This document shows positions 22,521 through 35,990 of a DNA stretch of 64,000 bases, one piece after another. The notes beneath the pieces were generated by a model. It saw only the letters and a program-made list of their open reading frames with translations, did no database searches and had not been told where the DNA came from. Source of the stretch: Henckelia pumila (taxonomy: Eukaryota > Streptophyta > Magnoliopsida > Lamiales > Gesneriaceae); assembly GCF_033568475.1 (NCBI RefSeq), contig NC_133120.1:81196151-81260150 (forward strand), read 5' to 3'. Numbering within the stretch: the first letter of the stretch is position 1; every line of letters starts with the position of its first letter. Made by a program: the position numbers and the translations under genes.

Positions 22521-24900
22521 TATTGGCCTTAAAATTGTGTACGAAAGGAAAGATAACGGCTAAAGATGTAATAACGGGATAAAATCATAAAATCGAACCA
22601 AACTGTTAAATCAAAACCAAACCGCATGGTTAATTTGGATCGGTTTTCAGTCTATCACGGTTTGAATGGGTTTTGAAATCAATCAAATCGAAAAAATTGA
22701 TTTGGTAATAAAAATAAATCAAACCAAATCAATACAAGCCTACTACATTATTATATATAAAAAAAGGTTATGTAATAATTTTGTTAATTTAGTATGATTT
22801 TTCTTTTATATAGAAAGATTTTCCTTGAGTTTTAGCTTGTATTTTATTATATTATTAGTGAATTTTGTAACAATCCAATTATATGGAAAATTTATTGGAT
22901 AATTTGTATTCACCTGATCCCCTACACTTTTGTTTTTGACATTCACTTCTCTTGCATGATATAATTTTTAGATTTTATAAGAGAGGTAATTGTCGAATGC
23001 GTAAAGTGGAGGGAAGGTGAATGCAAATGAGCCAAAATTTATTTATTGTAGATTTTGATCCAAATAGACATAATCACACTAAAAAAAACTAGGTTTTTTA
23101 TAAGTTGCAAAATATGTAAACCAATATTTTATATACTAATTGCCTAATTCACAATGAAACTCAAATATCAAAATTAATCATCCAAACTAGACCAACTGAA
23201 ATTTATGGTTTGGTTATAAAAAAAAATCATGGTTTGGTTTTATTTGAAATATTGTAAAATCGATATAATATGATTCGGTCGAATTTTTATGTAAAATTAC
23301 AAACCGCAGTACTTGAACACTTCTAATAATTCTGGTGATTTGTATTATACGAAATGTATTAACGAAAAAAACAAATAGTTTAAAAATAAAGCTGAAATTA
23401 AAGGGGCAAAATTTCGAACTATTATTTGAAGGGTTTTGGTTTTGATCAATTTTCCACATGGAGTCGTCCTCTTTTATTACATTTGCAGAGTTCCATTTCA
23501 ATATGTTTTTCTTACATTGTACTTGGTCTTCTCCATTGAATTATTTAATGTTTGGCAAAATTAATCTTATGACCTACAAAAATATGATTGCCCATTCATC
23601 CATTTGAGTATTTAATTTCAAGTTTATTTTTACCAACATATCATGTGGGATTAAACCGTCCATCCATAAAAAAATAAAATAAATTCACTTATTTCTTTGG
23701 TGTCACCATTTTGTGGACTTGGCTTGTGGATATCACGTGAAAAAACATATGCCAATAGTGGTATACAAAATTAAGAATTTCATAAATATAATTTTATAAT
23801 ATTTTATTGGAAATTAAACAGGTTAAATTGTCTATGTAAGGCACGTGATGTTTCTGATAAATTATATAGATAATTATAATTAGTTTGATTCCTGTAACAA
23901 TAATTCAGCAATCAATTATAGTTTGTCTATTAGAAATATTTAAATTACCAAAAGCACTCAATTTAAAGATATATTTTCAGTTATAACTTATAAAATAAGT
24001 ATTGTACGTCCGAGTATATTTAGAATTGATTTTTTTTATAAAGTACAAAGTCTTTTGCGTAATTTACAATTGTAATTCATTATTCAGCCCAGTAATTATA
24101 TATATCACGGAAATCAATTTAATTATTCTTATTTACATATCCGGAATCGATATATATAATAAAGTACTTTGATGAAAAATTGAAAATGACCTGAAATTAG
24201 TTATAATAAAATATATTCCGAGGACGGAAATTGATGGTGACGCACACATGAATGAAAAGACTAACAATTATTATATGTCCCATAAGACTGAAATTTTGCC
24301 AAGAAACAGCATACACATGAAGTTTATGGACTTCTCGTTTGAGCTGAATTCTATTGTTACCATTTATAACATACACATACCAGCTAATATGTTGAGAAAT
24401 TTGGAGATAACAAAACTTATATATATATATATTTTTAAAAAAAATCATAAAATATTTTTCAAGCCGTGTCTTATGGGAACTTATTAGTTTCTAAAAAAAA
24501 ATTACATAAATACATTTTCACAGGCCTCCAAGGAAACGAGAAGTTGACCTGCTAATGAGCATAGATATATCGATCATTCACAAAAACTCTCGGTAATACG
24601 TGTTTATTATCAAATTGGATAATAAAAAAAAATATTAATTTTATATCAAAAATATTATTTTTCACCATTAATCTAGACCGCATCAACCCATCTCACTTGA
24701 ACATTTAAGTGATCTTCATCTTAGTTCCATAAAACATATGGGATGTTTGCTCCTAACAAAAGTAATTCAAACAATACAAAACCTCTACGAAGTTGAAGTG
24801 CAATAATATTATGTAATGTTTGAACACCGAAAAGCTCAAAAGCAATCTCAAACATTACCTTAATATGATTAATAGTTTACCCTTATAAATTTCCGTTCGA
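22521..24900. other. Intergenic, AT-rich, with decayed repeats
   Basis: The part at 22570-22740 is rich in AATCGAACCAAAC- and AAACCAAACC-like motifs, and 23190-23330 in their complements (GGTTTGGTT). This suggests the two worn ends of one nonautonomous DNA transposon of about 0.8 kb. A fragment at 24600-24710 resembles the GAGACGG MITE family. No gene seen. Confidence 0.4.
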
Positions 24901-24934
24901 CAAACAAATAACCTACTCGGTCCCTGAATCATAA

Positions 24935-27500
24935 TCATGATTTCTTCTTCACCAGCTTCTCCTTCATCCTCTCCACGGCGCTTTTCAGAGTCCCTTCATC
25001 TTTGCAGAAAGTGAACCTCACAAGATTCTTCCCATCTTCTGGATTCAGATAAAACACGCTCGTTGGGATCGCGACCACCCCAATTTCCTTGATCAGATAC
25101 TCACAAAAGGCAACGTCGTTCTCGAGCCCAAAAGGAGTGTGATCCACCACCACGAAGTACGTTCCGCTTGATGGAAAAACTGTGAATCCCACCGACTTTA
25201 AACCCTCCACCAGGATAGTTTTCTTGGCCATGTAATCCCTTCTCAGCTCTTCGTAGTAAGATTCTGGGGCCCTAAGAGCCGTCGCAGCGGCATTTTGCAT
25301 CGGGGTGGACGTTGCGAAAGTGAGGAAAGAATGTGCCTGCCTCACTCCCCAGGTCAAGTGTGGGGGAGCTATGGCCCAACCGATTTTCCAGCCCGTCAAG
25401 GAGAATGTCTTCCCCAAAGAATTTAAGGTTATGGACCGGTTGTACATACCGGGAAGTGATGCAATGGAAATGTGGTCCATTTCGAAGGCTAACTTGTCAT
25501 AAACTTCGTCAGAGAATACTAGTATGTCGTGCTCGATGCAAAGGGAGGCAATAGAATCGAGCTCTTCTCTAGTGAACATTTTCCCCGTTGGATTATGCGG
25601 AGTGTTCATCAGGATGGCTCGTGTGTCTTTCGACACAATCTTTCTGAGTTCATCAATTGGGACAGCAAAATCTGGGGGCCGTAATGTGACGCTCTTTATT
25701 TTAGCACCAGCCATGGACAACGTAGCTTCATACGAATCATAGAACGGAGCAAAGAGAACAACTTCGTCACCGGGATTTATTAAGCCTAAAATTGTGGCAG
25801 CAATTGCTTCAGTGCATCCAGATGTGACGGTGACCTCCTTTTCAGGATCAACCACGAGGCCAGTATCTTTCTTGAAACGCTCGGCCACAGCTGAATTCAG
25901 ATCGGGAATTCCATATCCACGAGCATATTGATTTTTACCATCCCTGATGGCTTGAATAGCTGCTTCTTTGACGAACTCTGGGCCATCGAAATTGGGAAAG
26001 CCTTGTCCAAGGTTTATAGCTCCATGCTTGATGGCAAGACTGCTCATTTGTGTAAAAATTGTGGTTTTAAACTTCTCCAACCGCTTGGCAACCTAAAAAG
26101 GGTGGTATCCATATGAAATATCGAATCAAATATCATCAAGATTAATTTGCAGAAAATCGTGTTATAATCAATTGATTTACAACAGTATTTCGTAGCTATA
26201 ACCTAATACACAGAAAACTGAATCTTCTGAGCATGTAGTGAAGATAGCATCACATAAAAAAGCTAGCTAAAATTACATAGTAAAACAACATGCTTCCACC
26301 AACAACAGTCTACAAATCGCAAAAAAATAAATGCTTGGTTCCAGAAAATTCATGAAAACAGGCAATCACACTTTCACAAGAATGCTACAAAGATGAGGAA
26401 GCCACTAACGCCTAACGGTTTCTCAGAAGTTCATCCTCCTCAGTATAAGAGGACTCCAAAAACATATAATTGAGGAAAATAATGTGTACTTAATTGAATA
26501 TTGAAACAGGCAAGTGATCCAACCCGAAAGCAAGAGACTTGTGTCGATTCATCTCTCAAACTCTCCAACACTGAACAGAACCTTTTTAAAATTCGAACCA
26601 TCAACATCTCCAATCAAATGGATATTTGTTGTAATCGTGCTAAAACATATCAGAAAAGTATGAATTTACCGACCGGCAATTTTAAAATGCAGTAGGCCAT
26701 ATATTTGAAGATTTTGACACCAGAACGAAATCAATAACTGGTGTGAACAAAATATATAAACTTCGACTGGAAATCTCTTAGTCACAGAATTCAAATCATA
26801 GACAAGACTGGAGAAGGAACTGGTTGGCTAACGATCACCGAAAATGAAAGACATCATCCAATTTTCTCGATGAAGAAGGAATGCTTACAAACTTTCCTAG
26901 TTGAAAGTATTTTCCTCCCCTTTTCTCCTTTTGGCATGCAATTATGTTCAACTGTAACACTCAGGATGCTGAAAATTGTTTGACAGACTTTCACGATAAT
27001 CATTAGGCTTCCAAATTCCAATACTCTCATATCACAATTTCCCGATTACTTACCACCCATTTCCCCAAATTGAACTCCGCAAAGTCTCCCACAACAACTA
27101 TAACTTCTTGCACTCAATCAAAGTCAACACCCCAATGATTAGGGTTCAGAAAGAACAAAACCAAATCCAAAAAAAAAAAAAATGAATCTTGCGCAAGTCA
27201 ATCAAAAGGGTTCACCAAAAACCCACATAAAAAAATGCCCATCGAACAAAACAAGGAAAAAACTAAACAAATAAACGGGCATATCACCTGCAGAGGAGGT
27301 GGTTTCTGGATCGATCCGTCCAGAGTTGAAACGGGTTCTTGCTCAGTAGGCACGGAGGTGGATACTGCGGAAGCCATGATAGCTGGAAGCCTGGTGCTGC
27401 AGCCAATGCAAGAGATTCTAGGATTTTTAAAATTCAAGCCGCCGCATGTAGGAAATGTTCGGCAAAAATTGAAGGGCTTGAAGGTGTGAAGTCTAAGCAT
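24935..27500 (-). CDS. PLP-dependent aminotransferase class I/II (kynurenine/glutamine aminotransferase-like)
   Basis: Two exons, 27288-27500 and 24935-26092, joined by a GT/AG intron of 1195 bp in phase 0; 456 residues. It resembles Arabidopsis At1g77670 and animal kynurenine/glutamine transaminases, which move amino groups to 2-oxo acids. Visible: INLGQGFPNF near the substrate pocket, NTPHNPTG with the conserved Asn, Asp in FSDEVYDK that contacts the pyridine nitrogen, and SLGKTFSLTGWKIG with the Schiff-base lysine (about K299). The Arg in VRFTF near the end is the likely carboxylate binder. Exon 1 encodes about 71 Ser/Thr/Arg-rich residues with few acids at the start, which looks like a plastid or mitochondrial leader; an internal Met (SAVST context) could give a cytosolic form. 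The exact substrate cannot be read from sequence. Confidence 0.9.
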
Positions 27501-28019
27501 TTGATGGGACGATGATGTCCAGGTACAATGAATTGAACCACGATGGACGGAAGAGGAATGAGGAATGAGGCATGAGCCAAGTGCTATCCTTGTAGTTGTA
27601 GAGCATGGAACTGGTTGAAAAGTATATGGGGAAGGAATCTTGTTACATTTTTCCTTTTTGCTTTAAAATTTAACTTAATTATTCTTGCATATTTTAGAGG
27701 GAAAAGTGTAATTTTGATATGTTTGTTACCCTTTTTTTATTTATTTACATGATGTAATTCTAAATCTAATCTTAGTCTCTTATTTTTTTATTTTTTTTAT
27801 TTTTTTTTGAACGAGTTTGTTTATATGATAATAATAATAATAAGACGATATTTAGTATTGATTTTTTTGATACCAATCAACTCTCTCAATTAAAAAAAAA
27901 ATAAGTTTGAAATTTTATAATATAAATTTAAATATAAATAATATAAAATCTCGAAAATCCGAATATAAAGAACCAAAGCAACAATGTTCTATATATTTTA
28001 TTAAATACTGAGGTTTGTT
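27501..28019. other. Promoter side of the aminotransferase gene and spacer
   Basis: The first 100 bp probably hold the 5' UTR and core promoter (gene reads leftward). The rest is T-rich DNA without coding sequence. Confidence 0.4.
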
Positions 28020-29009
28020 GATCTATATAAGGATGACAATGGGTCGGGTCTAAACCCGCATTAAACCCGCCCCGTTGAGATGGGTTTAGACCCGACTAAG
28101 CGGGTCCACAAACGAGTTCGAGATGGGTCCCGAATTTGACCAAACCCGTATGTATATATATAAATATAAAATAGATATGTAATATCAATATTATATTTTT
28201 ATATTAAATAATTAATATTTTATTCATAATTTGATTGTATAATATTATTGGATTGAAATTAATTTATTTTATTATTATATGTTTAGTATAAAAATATATT
28301 TTTTAAAACTAAAAATTATTAATTAATTACAAGTTGATAAATTTTAACTTGTGAGAATATTTTTTGTCATAAATATTATTAATATATATTTGAAATTAAA
28401 TTAATGATTTTTGTTAATTTTTAAACTTTTAATTTTTTTTTTAATTTAATAAATTTAAAATTGTTTAATTTCTGACGGATCCAACAGGTCTAACCCGCCG
28501 CCGGATTCGCGGGGCAGGATGGGTCTCGGGTTTAGCAAAACCCGCCCCGTTGTCATCCCTGGATCCATAGAATTTTGCATTGCATAAATAATACAAGGTT
28601 GGGTTTGGATTAATAATTTTAAACCAAATTCATATAATTTTCCACTTCGAGAACAGTCTAAAAGATCTGTTTGAAAAAGATTTTATCTCAGAAAGAAATT
28701 GTAAAAATGAAACTGAGCTGTTTGAAACATTGCATTTAAAGATCCATGAAAGAATTTGAATAAATTTAAAACATTTTTTGTATATTAAGATAGGAAAACA
28801 AAATTTATATTCATCAGCACACATCTTGGGCTTTTCAAATGAGCTGGATACAGTAAGCAAGAGGACCTTCAGATTTTGTTTTGAGAATGGATCATCGAGT
28901 AAATAGGGCCCATGAAGATTTGATTCTACTAAATTTTAATTATCACAAATTCCGGGCTGTGTTTAAGATCTGCATCAGTATCAGTAAATGGGTTGTGCAA
29001 GATAGAGAT
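28005..29009. repeat. Dispersed repeat, copy A (host of the hAT-like and Tekay insertions)
   Basis: Outside the hAT-like insert, 28562-28988 aligns with 49140-49707 (for example AATAATACAAGGTTG, GAATTTGAATAAATTTAAAA, GAGTAAATAGGGCCCATGAA, TTTAAGATCTGCATCA). Identity is moderate, so the pair is old. It has no open frame with known motifs and its nature is unknown. Confidence 0.7.
28028..28561. mobile_element. hAT-like nonautonomous element, 534 bp
   Basis: Ends TAAGGATGACAA and, inverted, CAGGGATGACAA. GGGTCGGGT and AACCCGCCCCG lie just inside. Flanked by GATCTATA (28020-28027) and GATCCATA (28562-28569), an 8-bp duplication with one difference. The paralogous repeat copy at 49056-49707 lacks this insert, which confirms its limits. 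Confidence 0.8.
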
Positions 29010-31837
29010 TGAAACGAACATAACTCTATAATTAATAAATAAATATGCGGAAATTTTTTTTTATACTTATTAAATAAAATATGTACATATATGCCCATAC
29101 ATATATGCACAGAATAAAAAGACTTAAAATAAATAAATAAATAAATAACTTAAATAAAAATGCATTCTTTAATAAAATAAATATCTGAGTCTACATTTAA
29201 TTAAAATACTGTCATGAAAAAATAATTAAAAACTGCGTGCACTAAAAATATTTAAAAATAACATTCCAAAACCCAACCACTGAAAATTACTTAAAAATGT
29301 AACATACTAAAAATATTCAAAACATGCATAACGACTCAGACATCTATCACGGTCATGGGGTCACTGCATGTCCGCTCATATGTCCTCGCCGCCGGTAGGA
29401 GCTACATCCTCCTCTACGTACTCACCTGCACCATATAAGTGTAGTGAGCCTAGAGGCCCAACATGCTAACATAACAAGGGTTTAAAATAATTTAAATCAC
29501 TTTGATACTAATACATAACATATACATGAATGAGCATGCTTAAAAATATCATGACATAAACATAACTTAAATTAACTTAAATAACATAATACATAAATAT
29601 TGTTGAGCAGTTAAATTTCTAACATCGCATGGTTGTATCCGTAGTGTAACCTTAAATCATACATTAAATACTGATCAGCGTGGAAACCAACGTACGTGGC
29701 GGTGACGAATCACCTCTTAAATTGGCAGTAAACTGCCCTTCAATAGTTCACATATGGGGACGAATCCCCCTTAAATTGTCACACTACTTCAACTTTCAGA
29801 ATAAAATATTTTATTATTGCTCAACCTTAAACATTTAATTATGCATAAAATTATTTCATGAATGCATGTACTTAAATAAAATGTGTGTCCTTCATATATA
29901 TTTAATTTAATTTCTTACTAACATATAAATATTAAAATAACTTCAATGCATAAAAATAATTAAATATATAATCAGGACACATGCAAATTTCTCCTGGATT
30001 GTACTGGACTGCTGGCCCTAAACTCTCAAGCCCATTTACTTAAATCTGGCCCATTAACACAGAGACTGGCCCATTAACATACTTAAGCCCAATGAAATTA
30101 TTCTAAGCCCAATTAAATAATTCAAGCCCATTAAAAACCCATATTGGCCCAATGGGCCCACAAGCCCAAAGACTGGCCCAATAATATTTATGGGCTCAAA
30201 AGCCCATAAAATTAATGGACTAACTTAATTAAAATTTTAAAAGCCCAAATAAAATTATTTGGGAGTCCAAATAATTTTATTTCTAATTAATTGGCCCAAA
30301 AATCAATTAATTCATAAAATACTTTAAAAATAAAAAAACTCGAGCCCGACCCACCAAACCCGGACCCGGACCAACTTAACCCGACCCCCTAACCTACTGA
30401 CCCGACCCAAGCCCCTCAGACCCGGCCCAGACCACCCCAGCCCCAAACCCGTACCCCCCCTTGCCCTGCTCGCTTCTGCTGCGGGCAGCAGCAAGAAAGC
30501 CCGGCGGCCATCCCGCTCCGGCCACCCACCGGCCGGAGAGCCACCCCTAGGACCTAGCCCACATCCAGACCTTTCCATCAAGCCAAGAATCAGCCCAATC
30601 CATCGACTATGGAGTAAGAACGAAGCTCTGCAACCCAGCCCATCTGCAGCTAGCGCACAGAAGCGAGCAGCTGCGGAACTTCCCTTCGTTCTCGATGCTC
30701 CGACCACTAAAGACCATGAAACCTCTTCCAAAAACTTAGAAAACATCAAGGGGGTTCTAACCCAACCAACCTTACCCTAAGCCGTGGTCTGAGGAAGGAG
30801 AACGAAGCTCCCTTCCCCGAAACCCTAACCTGCGAACCCATGGCCCCAGAACTGATGCAGTTCGGTTTCCAGCCCTGCTCCAGCCTTGACCATGGTCATG
30901 GCTCGACTCTTATGACCCCCACACACTCCTTGGCTCTTGAACCAGCAGACCGATCCAATCCCATGACATAAAACGTGTGATTATGCATGAAACAAGGCAA
31001 AAATCATGAGTTTACCATGTTCTAACCAAGAACTAAACAAAACCAACGTGAGTTACATCAAAAATATCTGAAATCAGTGCATTAAATAGCTTATATGGTG
31101 TTGAGAAAGAATTACACATGCCTTGCACCGAAGAAATCGATAGATCGACGGACGTAGGACGTTTCCGGGACGACGGGACGACGAACAACTCGAAGTTTCG
31201 AACAAACTCGGCTATGGAGCCTTGGAGGCTGCTGGAAACGATGAAGAGGGTGATGGAGGAGAGTGGGGTGTCGGCTGGGGCTTGAATACGTGAGGTTGGG
31301 TATATTAGGTTTAGGGTTTAATTAAATTAAAGTATAGGATAGTTAAATATAATTAAAAAGGTTTTAATTATAAAAATTATACCACTTAAAAATCTATATA
31401 AAATTTAATAATCTGATAAATAACTTAAATATATTAAAATCCAGAAATATCAAATTAATGGAATTTTAAAAATACTAAAAAGTCAATATTTTGGCTTATT
31501 TTGAATAAAAACGAACTCCTAAAATTATATAAAATTAAATACTAAGAATTTTGAGGAAATAAAACTCAAAATAATATTTTTGGGCTCTAAAAAGACTCAT
31601 AAAATAATTTGAATATAAAGTTGTCATCTTGTCCGTCCACGGTCCCGTCTATGCGATCAAAAACAATTAAATACTATAAATCATAAAAATCACTAATTAT
31701 GGGTTAAATGCTTAAAAATAAATTAAATCATGCACAAATAATTCACATAATTATTTAACCCATAAATCTAAAATTTAAATAATTAAATATCCTAATTATG
31801 CATGCGGATTTACGTATTTAAAATACCGGGTGTTACA
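29010..31837 (-). repeat. 3' LTR of the Tekay-like element
   Basis: On the top strand it runs from TGAAACGAACATAACTC to CCGGGTGTTACA. It matches 35991-38823 over its whole length with a few dozen scattered differences. Open frames in its GC-rich part (about 30324-30749) recur in the other LTR and are not genes. Confidence 0.92.
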
Positions 31838-34800
31838 ATTCTCCCCCCCTTAAATTGAATTTTGTCCTCGAAATTTAAAGTACTTACCCGAACAACTCCG
31901 GGTAGCGAGTCCTCATGTCTGCCTCGGTCTCCCAAGTAGCTTCCTCCTCCGAGTGATTCAGCCACTGGACTCTGACCATCGGTATGACCCGCGTCCTAAG
32001 CCTCCGCTCCTCCCTAGCCAAGATCCGCACTGGCCTCTCCTCATAAACTAGATCTGGTGGCAACTGCAAGGGCTCGAAATCCAACACATGCGACGGGTTA
32101 GAGACATATCTCCGAAGCATGGATACATGGAAAACGTTGTGCACTGCCGCTAGCCCTGGTGGTAGAGCTAAACGGTAGGCCAACGTGCCAACTCTCTCCA
32201 AGATCTCGAATGGCCCTATATACCTCGGATTAAGCTTGCCTCTCCGGCCAAAACACACTACTTCCTTCATAGGTGATACCTTCAGGAATACGTGATCACC
32301 TACAGCGAACTCCAAATCTCGTCGTCTGGCATCTGCATAACTCTTCTGCCGACTCTGAGCAGTCCTCATCCGATCTCGAATCTGAGTCACAATGTCAGCT
32401 GTCTGCTGCACAATCTCAGGACCCAGTAAAATCCGCTCACCAACCTCATCCCAATGCACAGGAGATCTGCGTCTCCTCCCATACAATGCTGCATAAGGAG
32501 CCATACCTATAGACGACTGAAAACTGTTGTTATAGGTAAACTCCACTAATGGAAGTCTAGTCTCCCAAGAGCCCCGAAAATCAATGACACAAGCTCTCAG
32601 AAGATCCTCGAGAACCTGGATCACTCTCTCAGACTGACCATCTGTCTGGGGATGGAATGTTGTGCTGAACAAAAGCCTAGTCCCCAATGCTGTGTGCAGA
32701 CTCTTCCAAAACGCAGATGTGAATCTCGGATCTCTGTCTGACACAATCGACACTGGTATGCCATGCAGTCTAACAATCTCCTTGATGTAAAGCTCTGCAT
32801 ACTGTGTCAATGAGTAGGTAGTCCTCACCGACAAGAAATGAGCTGACTTGGTGAGTCTATCCACAATCACCCAAATCGCTGTGCAACCTCTGGCACTCCT
32901 CGGTAAGCCAACCACAAAGTCCATCGTAATATTCTCCCATTTCCATTCCGGAATAGGAAGAGGTCTAAGAAGTCCTGTTGGACGCTGATGCTCTGCCTTG
33001 ACTTGCTGACAAGTCAAGCACTCTGACACCACTCTCCCGATGTCACTCTTCATTCCGGGCCACCAATACAATAGCTGCAAATCTTTGTACATCTTCGTAC
33101 TTCCGGGGTGAATGGAGTACGGAGATGTGTGAGCCTCTGCTAAAATCTCAGCTCTCAACTGATCGACGTTCGGTACCCATATCCTACCACGGTACTGAAC
33201 GATACCATCCACTACTGTATACAAGAGGTTACCCCTAGCCTCATCTCTCTGTCTCCATCGCTGCAACTCCTCATCAGTAAACTGTCCATCCCTGATCCGA
33301 TCTCGCAGAACTGACTGCACCGTCAACACTGACAAGCTCGGTGCGCGACCACTTGGATAACACTCCAAGTCAAATCTCTGAATCTCGCTCTGCAGTGGTA
33401 ACTGTACGGTCAAATATGAGACCACTGACGACTTCCGACTCAAAGCATCTGCTACTACATTAGCTTTACCCGGATGGTAGCTAATGTCACAGTCATAATC
33501 CTTCATCAACTCCAACCATCGGCGCTGTCTCATGTTCAACTCCTTCTGTGTGAAGAAGTACTTGAGACTCTTGTGGTCTGTGAAAATCTTGCACTTCTCG
33601 CCATACAGATAGTGCCTCCAGATTTTCAAAGCGAAAACCACTGCTGCTAACTCCAAGTCATGCGTCGGGTAATTCTCCTCATGAACCTTCAGCTGCCTCG
33701 ACGCATACGCAATAACCTTGCCACACTGCATAAGTACTGCGCCTAAACCCAGCTTAGATGCATCGGTGTACACCACTAACTCCTCGTGTGGTACTGTCAC
33801 TGCTAACACCGGTGCAGTAGTGAGTGCTTCCTTCAGCTGATCGAAGCTCCTCTGACAGTCTGAACTCCAGATAAACTTCGCATTCTTCTTGGTTAAGGAA
33901 GTCAAGGGTACTGCAATAGAGGAAAAACCCTTGATGAACTTCCTATAATATCCTGCCAAACCCAAGAAACTGCGAATCTCCGAAGCATTCTTTGGAATAC
34001 CCCAATTCTGCACTGCCTCGACCTTCGACTGATCAACTGCAATCCCATCTCTCGAAATAATGTGGCCAAGAAATGCCACCTGCTCGAGCCAAAACTCGCA
34101 CTTGCTGAACTTGGCATACAAACGATGCTCCCTCAAAGTCTGCAAGGCTGTCTGAAGATGCTGTCTATGCTCCTCAATGCTCCTAGAATAGATCAAGATA
34201 TCATCAATGAAGACTATGATGAACTGATTTAGATACGGCTGAAAGACTCGGTTCATGAGATCCATGAAAACCGCTGGAGCATTGGTCATCCCAAATGGCA
34301 TCACTAAGAACTCGTAATGCCCATATCGTGTCCTGAAAGCAGTCTTGGACACATCTGCATCTCTAACACGCAACTGATGATAACCAGATCGCAAGTCAAT
34401 CTTGGAGAACACTGAAGCTCCCTGCAACTGGTCAAATAAATCCTCTATCCTCGGCAGTGGATACTTGTTCTTCACTGTGACCCTGTTGAGCTCTTGGTAA
34501 TCGATGCACAATCTCATACTGCCATCCTTCTTCTTCACAAATAACATCGGAGCTCCCCATGGAGAAAAGCTAGGACGAACAAAGCCTTTCTCTAATAGCT
34601 TTTGAATCTGCTCCTTCAACTCTTTCATCTCGGTAGGAGCAAGTCTGTACGGTGCCTTGGAGATAGGCACGGTGTCTGGCACCAAGTCGATGCTGAACTC
34701 CACATCTCTCACTGGTGGAATTCCTGCAACATCCTCCGGAAAGACATCCGGAAAATCACGAACCACCTCTATCTCTGATAATGATCTGCTAGATGGTTCT

Positions 34801-35990
34801 GAGGCTGTGACAATGCTGGCTAGAAACCCCTGGCAACCACGTCTCAACAACTTCCTCGCCTGAATGAGAGATATCACCTGAGGAATATCACTGCTCTAAG
34901 ATGCATGAAAAGTGAACGGATCACCTACTGATGGCCTCACTGACACTGATCTCCGACGAAAATCAATCGAAACTCCATTGACTGTCAACCAGTCCATACC
35001 CAAAATCAGATCAAAACCACTCAAAGGCAAAACCACCACATCTGCGCGAATGGAGTGCCCCTGAAGCTCCAACTCCAGTTCTCGAATGACACTAGAGGTA
35101 GTAATAATCTGTCCTGACGGCATAGTGACATCATAACCACTGTTGGCAATCTCAGGTGTGATGCCTATCCGTCTGATAAACTCTAGGGAGATAAAAGAAT
35201 GTGTAGCCCCTGAATCTAGCAACGCAAATGTGGAGTTTTCTCCTACTAGAATTCTCCCGATGATTAAGGAGGTATCTAGGTCTGCCTCCTCAGTCTGCAT
35301 GACAAACACCCGCCCAGTGGTGTTCTTCTTACTTGAGCAGTTGTATGCCCCATTCCCTAGCTCCTTGCAGTGGTAGCAAACGTTGGAACCGATCAAACAC
35401 TGACCTGAGTGAGGCTTCTGACACTATGGGCACAAGGAAACTACTCCTGTCTTAGGGGCCCCGCCCCTTTGCTGCTGCTGCGGCTGGCGCCCCTAAGGCC
35501 TCTGCTGCTGTTCCTGCTGATTCGGGCCCTTAGACGGCCCAGTAAACTGCTTCTTCGCAGAAGGCTGCGAAGATGGTCGATAAGCTCCTGGCTGAAACTG
35601 CCTCTTGCCTTGCTGTTACCTCTGTATCTCTCGTCTCCCTTCCTCAGAACGCAATGCTCTACTAACTGCCGCCTCGTAAGTAGTGACATCCAACATGCGA
35701 ACGTCATGCTTGATGTCAGCCCGCAATCCAAAAACTGTCTCAACTTGTCTGGTGCACTCAGCAAAAGAGACACTAAGCGACACCCTCTCTCGAACTGGGT
35801 AATGTAATCCACCACATGTTTCTTTACGTAAATCGTCATGCATAACTAAATGGTTTAAAATTAATGCTAACTTAAATCCTAAAAAAATAAAATCATACTA
35901 TAAACACTTAAAACTTACAGACCGGTAGCGTGGATTTCTGAGCTCGCATAGCAGTAATGTCCCCTCCAAGGACCGTGCTCTGATACCAAC

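Noticed and set aside
24248-24487. 79-codon open frame in AT-rich DNA
   Set aside because: No motif and AT-driven composition; both strands are open by chance.
30324-30749. 141-codon open frame, repeated at 37400-37735
   Set aside because: It lies in the GC-rich part of the Tekay LTRs and occurs in both copies; it has no protein motif.
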